Shown: positions 30,210 to 61,550, numbered from the stretch's first letter. The stretch is DNA of 64,000 bases from Amorphochlora amoebiformis (GCA_054601695.1 BAAHQB010000042.1:496001-560000); one strand, 5' to 3'. The notes: generated by a model from the letters alone, not told the origin. Translations and numbers: made by a program.

Positions 30210-30235
30210 TATATGTAGCAGGAAGTGGAATGAGA

Positions 30236-30266
<31 letters not shown>

Positions 30267-30587
30267 ATATAATATAAATTAAGATATACTAGAGGATAAG
30301 CTGGAGAAAGTATGCGAGTAGAAATGGAGATATGTATATGCCTCAATTTAACTCATTTACGTATACTATGCATACATGTTTATATTATATATATATATAT
30401 ATTGTAATATATATATATATATATATATATGTATAACTTTGTATATATATATACATATATACATGTAATATTTGCATATTTTACACATATGTAAAAAATG
30501 TATAAATATATATGTATATATATACATACATGTATATACTTCATAAATACATATATATATATACATACATCTATACATACGTATATG

Positions 30588-30624
<37 letters not shown>

Positions 30625-30636
30625 TATATGTATACA

Positions 30637-30674
<38 letters not shown>

Positions 30675-30851
30675 CATGCATACATATATATATATATATA
30701 CATACATGCATATATCAGCATATATATATATAATATATATATTATATATTTATATATATATATATATGTGTTATATGTAGACGCAGCCAGCTTCCGTGAC
30801 CTTGCAAGATGCAGACTTGACGTCACCCGACACCATCACAATGGCATTCCT

Positions 30852-30901
<50 letters not shown>

Positions 30902-30917
30902 GTGTACATATTATATA

Positions 30918-30956
<39 letters not shown>

Positions 30957-31034
30957 TATATCATACATTTATTCATACATACATATATATATATATATAT
31001 TATATATATATATATATATAACATATGCACATAT

Positions 31035-31083
<49 letters not shown>

Positions 31084-31139
31084 TGTCTGAATGCGTATGT
31101 ATTTATGTATGAATGGATATATATATATCACAATATTAT

Positions 31140-31171
<32 letters not shown>

Positions 31172-31298
31172 AATACATATTTATATAAAACAGTAGTAAT
31201 AATAATAATCATGTAATAAGTTAACTAATAACATACATGTATATTGTACATATATAGATATCCACCTATATATTATCTTCCTATATACTTATACGTTA

Positions 31299-31339
<41 letters not shown>

Positions 31340-31531
31340 GAACTTCAGTATATTTATCTAAACATAGTGAACATAGAATTACATAGTAATAAACGCCCAT
31401 ACACCTACACGTATGTTCCGACCTAGGAGCCGGATGTTATCCTTGGAGTCAGCGCATCGCGGAGGCGTAAAAGAGATATTGTTAAGGGCTGGTTTGTCAA
31501 CCTCGGACGGCGTTTACGATTCGAACGCTAG
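29490..31531 (+). CDS. Possible alternative 3' exons of the SRPBCC gene, or a small separate gene
   Basis: 29490-29546 is a clean phase-0 exon ([19 protein letters not shown]) between GAAG and GTATTT; it contains an ATG at 29493. 31427-31531 is a clean terminal exon ([17 protein letters not shown] and on to a TAG) after ACCTAG. Its start resembles the SRPBCC terminal exon (ETDSDVVIGV). The exon(s) between are unclear: 30781 onward has an acceptor and an open + frame ([14 protein letters not shown]), but the opposite strand at 30801-30849 is also bounded by AG and GT. Either the SRPBCC gene has two alternative ends or a second small gene begins at 29493. Confidence 0.4.
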
Positions 31532-32065
31532 CACAGCGCAGCAAGCATGTTAATTATAATGATTAATATTACGGTGATCAGATTTAGTTATCATGAGTTC
31601 GATTGCTTAATCTAGTCTAGCTAGTTAATGTCCAGAGTGTATACATTTACTAGATTTAGTACGTCCTCGCTTGTAGTACTCCATAATGGAGTCCATATAT
31701 AATCTCTACACTACTAGTAGTAACTTAGTAGGCTAGTAACTAATAGCCTAGTATCTAGAGTTATATATATAATTATTGCTGCCTGCATGCTGCGCTGTCT
31801 GGACTGTAGCTAGTGCATGTAGCTATAATGATCGACTACATTAAATATCTTTTACGAATATACTACATTTGATAATGATTTAAATCACTTATTTTGGCGG
31901 ATGAAGGATTATCAAAGCTGATTATTAAGACGTCAAACCAATCGCAAGCCAGCGACGACTCGATATATGCGCGCGATGCGATTTTCCCCAGCCTCTAGAG
32001 CCTGCCTCCACGTGGTCACCTGAGCAGCCTGAACTGTTGGGTCGGCACCGAGGACTGGCAACAGA
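31532..32065. other. Tail-to-tail intergenic spacer
   Basis: Non-repetitive sequence between two stop codons on opposite strands, with many CTAG/TAGT words but no (AT)n arrays. No gene seen. Confidence 0.55.
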
Positions 32066-33160
32066 CTAACTATAAGGCGAGGAGTCCTTTAGAACTTGTT
32101 CGTCGAATGCAATTGCGGCGTAGAGCTTGTACATCGCCCGACCGCACTTCGAGCCTTTTGGAGCTTCACATCTGGGCTTTATGATGTCGCACGAATGGAG
32201 ATATCCTGAGAAAAGAAGTCCTTGTCCCGGGTGATATCTGACGGCCGCGTTCGGGGTCCAACAACCGACGCTGAAGTGTGTAGTGGCTATCAGAGACTCA
32301 GAGACATTCAGCAGGAGCGTTGCACATGAACGGCGGTCGGTTGGGCCGTGATCGTAATGCCATGGTTGCGCGGTGGCAGTGGGAGATGTGCAAGTGCACT
32401 CGGTCTTGATAGCAGACCACTTGAATACCATAGGCTTTCCCCCAGCAAGGTCCTCGATCGCCCCCTGCAAGTCATGCATCCAAGCGATCTTCTGAGTGTT
32501 GATCTCCACGTAAGTCCTGATAGTGTCCTTGAACTTGCTCTCCAGCATACGAGCCACCTTATACTCCCCCTTGAAAAGGTCTCGGATGTTAGCCATCCTG
32601 ACGTCCATAGGCTGCTTATCCTTAATGAGCACACTGGACAAGTCCAGTTTGAACAGCGGTGGGACGAGCGAATATCCGCGTAGAAGCTTGAGCTGGGGAA
32701 GAATCTGAAGCGTGGTCTCCAGAATACGCACGCGGGGATTCGGGTTACGATTCTCCATGACGATGGTCCAATCATGCTTACGTAGAGCCTCCCGCTTCCT
32801 CTTCCGGTTCCTCTGCTTTCTGAGTCGCTCCTTCTCCCGCTTCAACAGCTTGTCCGTGTGCATCTTCACGTCCGTGACTACGTGGGCTGCCAGTACTTGA
32901 GGACCCCCTTGCACCACGAGAGCTGTCATGGCTGGAGGTCCTCGTAGGACAGCAGGTGGCGGGGATGGCAGTAGAGGTGGGGCTTGTGGTCGCGGTGGTA
33001 GAGAGTTCTTGTCCGTTAGCGGCGGAAGACCAGGCTTCACCGCTTTTTTTTGGAGATTTACATCTGTAGGGGCTTTCTCCTCGGGCTTCTTGGGGGCAAC
33101 TGTGGAACCATTGGGCTTCTTGTCCGCCGTTGGGACCTCGGGTGTCCCGCCCTTGTCCAT
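32066..33160 (-). CDS. Intronless protein with candidate 2-oxoglutarate/Fe(II) oxygenase domain
   Basis: A single uninterrupted frame of 364 residues. Residues 1-80 are Pro/Lys-rich and disordered; about 105-130 is strongly basic (KREKERLRKQRNRKRKRE), a likely nuclear localisation or nucleic-acid-binding segment. The C-terminal third has WHYDH at 267-271, then a hydrophobic strand (ATLLLNV), PGQGLLFSGY and LHSCDII with His322, then Arg330/Arg341. The order His-x-Asp ... distal His ... basic residue is that of the 2-oxoglutarate oxygenase double-stranded beta-helix (prolyl-hydroxylase or AlkB-like). This is inference from motif order; the substrate is unknown. The lack of introns contrasts with all neighbours and suggests a retrocopy, a transferred gene or capture from a mobile element. 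Head-to-head with the M48 gene, with 100 bases between ATGs. Confidence 0.7.
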   Translation of the reverse strand: MDKGGTPEVPTADKKPNGSTVAPKKPEEKAPTDVNLQKKAVKPGLPPLTDKNSLPPRPQAPPLLPSPPPAVLRGPPAMTALVVQGGPQVLAAHVVTDVKMHTDKLLKREKERLRKQRNRKRKREALRKHDWTIVMENRNPNPRVRILETTLQILPQLKLLRGYSLVPPLFKLDLSSVLIKDKQPMDVRMANIRDLFKGEYKVARMLESKFKDTIRTYVEINTQKIAWMHDLQGAIEDLAGGKPMVFKWSAIKTECTCTSPTATAQPWHYDHGPTDRRSCATLLLNVSESLIATTHFSVGCWTPNAAVRYHPGQGLLFSGYLHSCDIIKPRCEAPKGSKCGRAMYKLYAAIAFDEQVLKDSSPYS

Positions 33161-33260
33161 GCCCCCCGGAATTTCGCAACGGTCCGTGAGCCGACAAGTT
33201 TACAAAACCACGCCAAGAAATTCGGCACTAGTGGGATGATTTCAGGTAATCTCAAAAACA
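33161..33260. promoter_or_regulatory. Putative bidirectional promoter between oxygenase and M48 genes
   Basis: Exactly 100 bases lie between the start codons of two divergent genes. The sequence is mixed and free of AT repeats. Both starts are well supported (one by an intact 364-codon frame, the other by a signal peptide), so regulatory sequence for both must lie here or inside the coding regions. No named element seen. Confidence 0.5.
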
Positions 33261-40455
<7,195 letters not shown>

Positions 40456-41310
40456 GACTCGGCTAACACGAACCCAATCCATTCAGGGCCCTGGCAGAGC
40501 ATCTAGAATTGGAGCAGAAACGGCTCTGCTACTACCACTAGACTTTAGTTACCTAATAAATCTCTGTAGATAGCACTATTAGACGCCAAATCTAGAAAGT
40601 CTCACGCAATGTTGAATTCATGCAGTAATTATATAATATTATGTGATACCACCGGACACTACGTATAGTACATAGTCTATAGTGACTCTATACTAGTATC
40701 TAGAGTATAGTACCTAAAGCTGTGCTAGTAGTGCTTCGAGACTAAACACTATCAGTTACTGATACTACGTAATACAGTACGTATCGATATGGTGCATACT
40801 CTCGCTGGCTACTGTGACTCGATGCAATGACTAAAATAAACACGATGTAAGTCACATATATGAAATCAAACTAATCATAATTGCATGCGAGGGGTCGACC
40901 GTAACACAATACAACCTACCTTTCACCCCTGATCAACCCATTCTTTAATTGTACCCGACTCGGCTATCTGCTGGCGTATCCCCAACCCTCTGCACGCAGA
41001 GAGTCAGATAATGCCACTCTCTTCATCATCGGTATAACAGTAAATTAAGTTGTTGTAGTCTAAAGGATTTAAAGACTAAAATTTCTCAAGTGGTGAGCTT
41101 CTGGAACAGTCCTCTGAACCCCCCTCACGGCATAATATGAGCTTAAATAGGATAAGTTTTTTTTGGATAGCTGGATATTGGGATTAGGATATGTGGGTAA
41201 TCTAATTTCAATATATGGATGTTAATATGTGCAATATCGAGATAGATATATCCAATATATACATATCCATAATATACATATGCATCCCAAAGCCCACGTG
41301 TCAGCCCGCC
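40456..41310. other. Tandem intergenic spacer upstream of the carrier gene
   Basis: Non-repetitive sequence after the M48 stop, again lacking (AT)n arrays, rich in CTAG/TAGTA words up to about 40830. From about 41150 a pyrimidine/purine-biased stretch leads to the carrier gene's putative first exon. No gene recognised. Confidence 0.5.
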
Positions 41311-51119
<9,809 letters not shown>

Positions 51120-51739
51120 TAGGGTCTAGAGGCTTACCTAGCTTACGTCGTAGTTATAGTTATTGACGTTTTTGTCATCCCCTTGTATAAAACTAGTATA
51201 ATCCAATTCACGACGTTTCTAGAGGTAGTTCATGGCGGAACTTTAATGGTAATTATCTAGATTTTTAATATAACTACTAGAACTAAGCCTATGCCTATCG
51301 GATACCAAGTTATCCTAGTTGTCGCCGATTTTTTACTTTTTGAGTTACTAAATCTGCTAGTTGCCACTCCTAGTAATACGTCATAGTACGAGAATGATAC
51401 TTGTACAAGTCAGTTATATAAATAGTATCGGCCAAACTTAGCTACTGTGCGTGGCACCACATGCCAAATCATGGTACAACTACAAAACGACCAATAATAA
51501 TCTAGATACTGGAATAACGTAAAAAGTCTAGAAAGTACTCAGCTTTATCATTGTTATAGCAAATTTAAAAACTGGTGCGTAAATTTCGTACGATGTGATA
51601 GTCAGTTTCTGGAGTTTTGTCAATTTCGCAACGATTTTCAACTTATGACTCTTTTTCAGGCATTCTAAATTTCGTTCCTCAGCTCTGGTAACTCTGGTAT
51701 CCGTGCGATATTCAACTCATAGTAGTATATAGCATACGA
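51120..51739. other. Tail-to-tail intergenic spacer
   Basis: Unique mixed sequence between the carrier stop (+) and PPR stop (-), with CTAG-rich words and no (AT)n arrays. No gene seen. Confidence 0.55.
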
Positions 51740-52252
51740 CTAATCTGCCTCGTCTGTGGGGACGTCAGCGAACCTTGACCTAGCATCTGGGTCTTGCATG
51801 TCGAAGTATGTTAATGGACTGTACTTGTATTTGCCCGAATTCACTGTATTTGAGTGACTTGATACGTTTTCTTGCCCTTTAAAACATGGAAGTGTTAGTG
51901 TGCACGGGAGTATAGGTGTATATATATACATACATATATGTATATATTCGAATTTGTATTGTATATATACAGATATTATATATACTGTATTATATATATA
52001 TTTATATATAGATATATACATATGTACATAAATATATGTATATGTGTATATATGCAGACAGAGGATACTGCTGTATTATATATTATATATTATATATTAT
52101 ATATATATATAATATATTTTTACATATATATATATATATATATAAAAGTAAATATATGTATATACATATATGTACATCTATGCATCTCTTCATTACAATT
52201 TACATGTTATATATTTATATACATATATATATATATATATATATACGTACAT

Positions 52253-52284
<32 letters not shown>

Positions 52285-52569
52285 TTGTATACTTATAAGT
52301 ATCATATCTATATAGCTACCAGGATAGCGGACATCTTCTCGCACAAGCTGCTCCATAGGCGGAACATACTCATCAGGCGTAACCTATTATATGTATATTT
52401 CAAATACATATGTATATATATTATATTTATTTACATATATATATATGTGTATATCTATATATTAATATATGTTTATATGTATATATGTACTATAGCCCTT
52501 CGGCGGAATGTAGTCATCAGGTGTAACATGTATATATTTGTATATACTATATTTATACTGTACTAAATA

Positions 52570-52606
<37 letters not shown>

Positions 52607-52660
52607 TCACAAAAATAAGTACATATATATACATATGTACATACATATATATATATATAC

Positions 52661-52693
<33 letters not shown>

Positions 52694-53853
52694 TGTATAT
52701 ATACTCTCCCCGGCTTGCAAGCCTAGATGGGCATATTCATAGCTTACCTGTTCCATAAATAACTTACGACATATATATGATAGCATGCGTACGCCATATG
52801 TATGATAGCATGTGTACTGCTCGTAATATATATTCACATAGCTTATTACATAAAAACTATGGTCGTGTAAACATACACATAGCTTATGACATATGTATTG
52901 AGAGCTCTTGTTTACCAGGCATATTAGTATGTTCATAGCTCTTATAACCTATGTTTACCAGCCATATTAGTATGTTCATAGCTCTTATAACCTATGTTTA
53001 CAAGCCATATTAGTATGTTCATAGCTCTTATAACCTATGTTTACCAGCCATATTAGTATGTTCATAGCTCTTATAACCTATGTTTACCAGCCATATTAGT
53101 ATGTTCATAGCTCTTATAACCTATGTTTACAAGCCATATTAGTATGTTCATAGCTCTAACCTATGTTTACCAGCCATATTAGTATGTTCATAGCTCTTAT
53201 AACCTATGTTTACCAGCCATATTAGTATGTTCATAGCTTTTATAACCTATGTTTACCAGCCGTGTTAGTATGTTCATAGCTTATAACCTATGTTTACCAG
53301 CCATATTAGTATGTTCATAGCTCTCATAACCTATGTTTACCAGCCATATTAGTATGTTCATAGCTCTTATAACCTATGTTTACCAGCCATATTAGTATGT
53401 TCATAGCTCTTATAACCTATGTTTACCAGCCATATTAGTATGTTCATAGCTTATAACCTATGTTTACCAGCCATATTAGTATGTTCATAGCTCTTATAAC
53501 CTATGTTTACCAGCCATATTAGTATGTTCATAGCTTTTATAACCTATGTTTACCAGCCGTGTTAGTATGTTCATAGCTTATAACCTATGTTTACCAGCCA
53601 TATTAGTATGTTCATAGCTCTTATAACCTATGTTTACCAGCCATATTAGTATGTTTATAGCTTATAACCTATGTTTACCAGCCATATTAGTATGTTTATA
53701 GCTTATAACCTATGTTTACCAGCCATATTAGTATGTTTATAGCTTATAACCTATGTTTACCAGCCATATTAGTATGTTCATAGCTTACAACCTATTACAG
53801 CATATACAAAGGGCGCGTACATATATGTAAATATATATTTATATATGTATATG

Positions 53854-53887
<34 letters not shown>

Positions 53888-54696
53888 AACCTGTAGATAT
53901 CCGCTAGGTTTGGGTATGAATCCATCAAACTCAAACATCATGCCTCCAGACTTGAACTGTACCTACACAAATATAGATGAAGATATACATATATATATTG
54001 CACACACACATATATGTATATATATATATATACATGTATATGTATATAATACTATTCACACATATATATTACACACATAGACATATGCGTATATATGGAG
54101 TAGATACGTACGTAAATACATATAACTATGTGTATAAAGGAAGGATTTTGGTACGTATGCGAATACGTAAATATGTGTTCAAAGAAAGGATTTGGTACGT
54201 ATGCGAATACATAAATATGTGTTCAAAGGAAGGATTTGGTACGTATGCGAATACATAAATATGTGTTCAAAGGAAGGATTTGGTACGTATGCGAAGTCGG
54301 TCTTTTTGAGCATGACCTCCCCTACTGACGTAAGACCATTGTATGTTTCTGTGTCCCATCTGGTTATATGTATATTTATATATAAATATATATATATATA
54401 TATGTATAGATATATGTATATATATATATGTGTGTGTGTGCTACATGATTTTTGTATGTATGTACATGCAAGTATATATATATATGAATATTATGTACAT
54501 ATATATATATATATATAATATTGCCTGAGTCCCCTATGATGCATCTATATATATATATATATATATAAATATATATATATAGACATATATGTATATATTA
54601 TATATATATATATATACATATACATAATATTACCTGAGATCACCATGATGCATCTATGCATATTATATATATATATATATATATATACAAGTTTAC

Positions 54697-54727
<31 letters not shown>

Positions 54728-55053
54728 TATACATAATATCTATATATATATATATGTATAATATAATACTTCTTGAGTCCACCATGATGCATGCATCTAT
54801 GTATACAAATAGCACATATATATACATATATATATATATATATTTACATGTATTATTACCTGAGTCCACCATGATGAATCTATATATATCACATATATAA
54901 ACATATGTATATATAATATTACCGAAGTCCACCATGATGCATATATATATATATATATAGTATATATATATATATATATATATAGACACATACATATATA
55001 TATATATTATATATATGTATATATATTATTACCTACGTCCACCATGATGCATC

Positions 55054-55085
<32 letters not shown>

Positions 55086-55142
55086 TATATATATGTATAT
55101 ATATAATATTACCTAAGTCCACCATGATCCATCTGTATATGT

Positions 55143-55182
<40 letters not shown>

Positions 55183-55432
55183 TACCTAAGTCCACCATGA
55201 TGCATCTGTGTGAGAAGCTGAATACCACGTTGCCATTCGCCTATGCCTTATATGTATGGTTTACATATATATATATATATATATAATAGATATATACATT
55301 ATATATATATATATGTATGTATATATATATATATATATAGAAATATAACATGCGGTCCTTCTGACCCATTACATATACGCATACCACACACCTGTATATA
55401 TATATATATCTATATATATATATATATATTCT

Positions 55433-55469
<37 letters not shown>

Positions 55470-55648
55470 CATATATATACCGCAAACTCAGCTACCCTCA
55501 GCTATTAGCATATGTATATACCTGCTGAGGCTTGTATTGCCTTGTTATATATCCGCTGAGACAGCCGAAGAGTCTGAGACTCCATGGTACTATATATATA
55601 TATATCAATATTAGGAACTTCTATTGATATCTATATATATATATAATT

Positions 55649-55694
<46 letters not shown>

Positions 55695-55766
55695 CATAAA
55701 TATATATATATATATATATATATATTGATATCTTGATATATATATATATATGTATATGTGTATATA

Positions 55767-55803
<37 letters not shown>

Positions 55804-56209
55804 CAGCCGAAGAGTCTGAGACTCCATGGTACTATATATATATATATCAATATTAGGAACTTCTATTGATATCTATATATATATATAATTTATATATATA
55901 CATATATATATATATATATCTGTATACATATATTCACCTGCAAATATATATATATATATATATATATATTGATATCTTGATATATATGATATATGTATAT
56001 ATGATTATATATATATATACATAGTCATCTTGATATATATATATATGTATATACATACATACATACATATACATTATACATATTGATATTATATATATAT
56101 ATATATACATACACACATATACATATATATATATCTCTATCACATTACATATAGATTATATACCTATTTACACTCTTATACATTTCATTTATATATAATA
56201 CATACATAC

Positions 56210-56245
<36 letters not shown>

Positions 56246-56654
56246 GTAATATATATATATATATGTAATATTACCTAACGAGATCCAGAGCGGTTTCCCA
56301 CTTGTGCTTTGACGCACATGCCTATTAGATATATAATATATATATATATATATATATAATATATATATATAATATATATATATATATATGTATATATAAC
56401 ATTTATATAACCATATGTATATATATATATTATGTATGGATGTATGTAAATATTATATATACATTTATATTTATATAAATATTATACATACATACATATA
56501 CATATACACACATATATATATATATACGAATAGATCGTATACATATAGCATATATGAAAATATACATACGTAATCATATGTGTCTAAAACTCCCCGTAAA
56601 TTCCCCTTCTCTCTCCCTTCCTCTATCTCCTCCCTCTCTCCCTCTCTCCTCGCT

Positions 56655-56689
<35 letters not shown>

Positions 56690-56839
56690 TCTCTCTCTCT
56701 CTCTCTCTCTTTCCTCTCTCTCTCTCTCTCTTTCCTCTCTCTCTCTCTCTTTCCTCTCTCTCTCTCTCTCTTTCCTCTCTCTCTCTTTCCTCTCTCTCTC
56801 TTTCCTCTCTCTCTCTCTCTCTTTTCTCTCTCTCTCTCT

Positions 56840-56878
<39 letters not shown>

Positions 56879-57179
56879 TCTCTCTCTGTTTCCTCTCTCT
56901 CTCTCTCTCTCTCTTTCCCTTCTCTCGCCCCCAATATATACTTCTCTTTCCATCTTCTCCTCCTTTGTGTGTGTATGCGACATACCGATATAATCTCTCT
57001 CTCTCTCTCTCTTTCCTCTCTCTCTCTCTCTCTTGCTTTTGCCCTCTCTTTACACCTCTCTCTACGCTCTCTCTCTACGATCTCTCTCTATACTCTCTCT
57101 CTCTCTCTCTATACTCTCTCTCTCTCTCTCTATACTCTCTCTCTCTCTTTCTCTCGTACACTTTTCTCTCTCTCTCTAC

Positions 57180-57225
<46 letters not shown>

Positions 57226-57829
57226 ACTTTTCTCTCTCTCTACTCTCTATCTCTCGATCTATCTCTCTCTCTCTCTCGCACACTTTTCTCTCTCTCTCGC
57301 ACTCTCTCTACTCTCTATCTCTTTATCAATCTCTCTCTCACACTTTTCTCTCTCTCTCTCGCACACTTTTCTCTCTCTCTCTACTCTCTATCTCTCTCTC
57401 TATCTCTCTATCTCTCTATCAATCTCTCTCTCTCTCACTTTTCTCTCTCTCTCGCACACTTTTCTCTCTCTCTCTCTACTCTCTATCTCGCACACTTTTC
57501 TCTCTCTCTCTCTCTCACACTTTTCTCTCTCTCTCTCGCACACTTTTCTCTCTCTCTCTACTCTCTATCTCTCTATCTATCTCTCTCTCTCTCGCACACT
57601 TTTCTCTCTCTCTCTCTACTCTCTATCCCTCTCTCTACTCTCTATCTCTCTATCAATCTCTCTCTCACACTTTATTCTCTCTCTCTCGCACACTTTTCTC
57701 TCTCTCTCTCGCATACTTTTCTCTCTCTCTCTCTACTCTCTATCTCTCTATCTCTCTATCTGGCATACTGATATGAGGTCTCCATATGATACTAGTCCTT
57801 GTCTTAGGCCAAGTCTGTGTAATATATAC

Positions 57830-57868
<39 letters not shown>

Positions 57869-57989
57869 CAATATACATATGTGTTATATATGTTATGTAC
57901 ATATCGTATATTTTTTATATATATTGTATCTATGATATGTGAGCTGTGTGTATGTACAAGATAATATACGTATATATATATATAATATA

Positions 57990-58021
<32 letters not shown>

Positions 58022-58150
58022 AAGGCATATGTATCATACATATACATTATATTAGAGCCATATATATATATATATATATATACATATATAATTATATATA
58101 ACCTACGTATCAATTTGTATAAAAATGAACTTACACGTACATACGTACAA

Positions 58151-58201
<51 letters not shown>

Positions 58202-58362
58202 TATATATATATATATGTATGCAAATGTATATATGTATATATAAATAAATATATATATATATGCAAATATATATATACATGTGTGTACATCACTGCGAAT
58301 ATATATGTATATATATATTTCATATATATATATATATATGTATATATGTATATATATATATT

Positions 58363-58393
<31 letters not shown>

Positions 58394-58495
58394 ATCGGTG
58401 GCTCTTATACATCTTAAGACATAAAAATATCTCATTATATCTACGTAGTATATAACAATATATATATATATATATATACATATATACACATATAC

Positions 58496-58529
<34 letters not shown>

Positions 58530-58607
58530 TGTATCTACTGTTGATGGTTCTTGTAGATCTAAACTCCAAGCACATGCACAATATATATACACATATATAT
58601 GTATACA

Positions 58608-58694
<87 letters not shown>

Positions 58695-58813
58695 ACATAT
58701 ATGTATATATATATATATGTTGTATCTATGTTGATGGCCATTACAGATTTTATTTCCTAACATGTGCATAAATACTACATATATATACACACACATATAT
58801 ATATATATTTTGT

Positions 58814-58882
<69 letters not shown>

Positions 58883-58973
58883 ATCTACTATTAATGGCCC
58901 TTGTATATCTTAACTCCTAACGCATGCATAGTACATACATATATACATACATGTATACACATATATTTTCATA

Positions 58974-59012
<39 letters not shown>

Positions 59013-59117
59013 TATTGTATCTACTATTAATGGCCCTTGTACCTTAACTCCTAACGCATGCATAATACATACATATATACATACATATATACACACACAT
59101 ATATACATTATATACAC

Positions 59118-59160
<43 letters not shown>

Positions 59161-59224
59161 CAGACATAATATATATTGTATCTACTCTTGATGGCTCTTG
59201 TATATCTTAACTCTTAATATATGC

Positions 59225-59288
<64 letters not shown>

Positions 59289-59588
59289 TATATCAATATA
59301 TGTATATATATATATTGTATCTACTCTTGATGGCCCTTGTATATCTTAACTCCAAAAACCCTGTCGATGTTCACGTGCGTTGGTGGCTTTATCCCAAGTA
59401 ATCGATATCTTTCCTTATATATACATACACGTGTGTGTGTGTTTTTATATTTATATTTATTTTTTTTGTTTATATATATTTACATATACATATATATAAT
59501 ATTTAATATATATATATATGTGTGTGTGTATATACATATATGTATAGTAGTGTTGGTGGCATAATTGCACACAATCGATATCTTTCCA

Positions 59589-59649
<61 letters not shown>

Positions 59650-59653
59650 TTAA

Positions 59654-59686
<33 letters not shown>

Positions 59687-60042
59687 TTATATGATACATA
59701 AATAGTATCGTTGGCGGTTTCATTCCGGGGAAACAATATCTCTCATTCATATCTATATATATATACATATATATGTATGCGTATATATATATATATGCTT
59801 GTATAGGTTTATATTACGTACTAAAAGCCATATATATTATTCATTATGCATAAATTTATATTTATTTATATCTATACTACTACACACATATTGTATATAT
59901 ATATATGTATTACATGTATATTATATAAAAATATGTATGTATTTGTACATATATACTACACGCACAACAAACGAATATGTACATATATATATATACATAT
60001 ATATACAACATATATATATATATATATATATGTAATATATAT

Positions 60043-60094
<52 letters not shown>

Positions 60095-60330
60095 TTATAT
60101 ATATATATATATGTATATATATAACAGTATACACCTGGTCCACGTCAATTGTGCGGTTTGGCTGGTCCAGAAGTTGGCTGTGTATATTTGATATATATAT
60201 GTGTATATATATATATATATTGTTTATTATACTGTATCATATTATGTGTATGTATATTTTTTAAATATACTTTTATTGTATTTCGTTAGATTTTATGTAT
60301 ATATTCATATATATAAATAATATATATGTA

Positions 60331-60373
<43 letters not shown>

Positions 60374-60414
60374 GAAAGGACCAAAAGATAATAAGTTCAG
60401 ACCGTAAAACGGAG

Positions 60415-60451
<37 letters not shown>

Positions 60452-60817
60452 TATATTATATATACATGTGTTGCATATACATACATACGTATATTAAGTA
60501 TATTACATAAATTATTAGTTGTACATATGTATATATGTAAATATTAATAACATTTACACGTACATACATTTATATATAAAAATATATATACATATATATT
60601 TATATAACCATGTATATATATATCACTATACATATATATATATATATATATATTATTTACATACATATACAATTATAATATATGTACTCTAGTGTGAGAT
60701 CTCCAAAAGATATATCCGCAATGGTTTGGAGTAAGTCAAGAAACTTTAATTTCTCTACTAAAGATGGCTGAATATATATATATATATATATTATATACAT
60801 ATATATATATACATGTA

Positions 60818-60853
<36 letters not shown>

Positions 60854-60978
60854 CGTATGTATTAAACTATTTCTACATCATATATATATATATATATATA
60901 TCGATTAATGACGGCTGAGTATATGTAAATGCAAATATGTGAATACAAATACAAATATATCTATATATATATATATAT

Positions 60979-61026
<48 letters not shown>

Positions 61027-61126
61027 GTACATATATATGTGTATACATACATGTATACACATATCTTTAAATACATATGCATTAATAATATATGTGTGTG
61101 AATAAAATACATATACATTTATAAAT

Positions 61127-61173
<47 letters not shown>

Positions 61174-61253
61174 ATATACATACACAATACACAATACATA
61201 TGTATCCATACTGTATCTATAAATGTACCAAAAATGCTGCTATGTTATTAGGT

Positions 61254-61291
<38 letters not shown>

Positions 61292-61509
61292 ATGTATATA
61301 TGTATGTGTATATACGTATATATAATATCTATAATGCATAAATGCATGCACATATATATATATATATATTGATGTATATATATGTATATATATGAATGTA
61401 TATATACATATATATAATATCTCTAACGCATAAATGCATGCATATATATATATATATATTTATACATATATATGTATGTGTATCCATGAATACATACACA
61501 CACACACAC

Positions 61510-61550
<41 letters not shown>

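Noticed and set aside
32308-33239. Overlapping frames on both strands across the oxygenase gene
   Set aside because: Shadows of the 364-codon frame; no motifs.
52920-53795. CRISPR-like array
   Set aside because: Units are contiguous without unique spacers and lie in an intron of a eukaryotic gene.
55353-55396. Exon-like - segment ([14 protein letters not shown])
   Set aside because: It has AG and GT borders, but exons 55522-55589 and 55186-55246 join in phase without it and give a proper PPR repeat.
56554-57964. 405- and 331-residue Ser/Leu open frames
   Set aside because: Translations of a (CT)n intron tract within the PPR gene.
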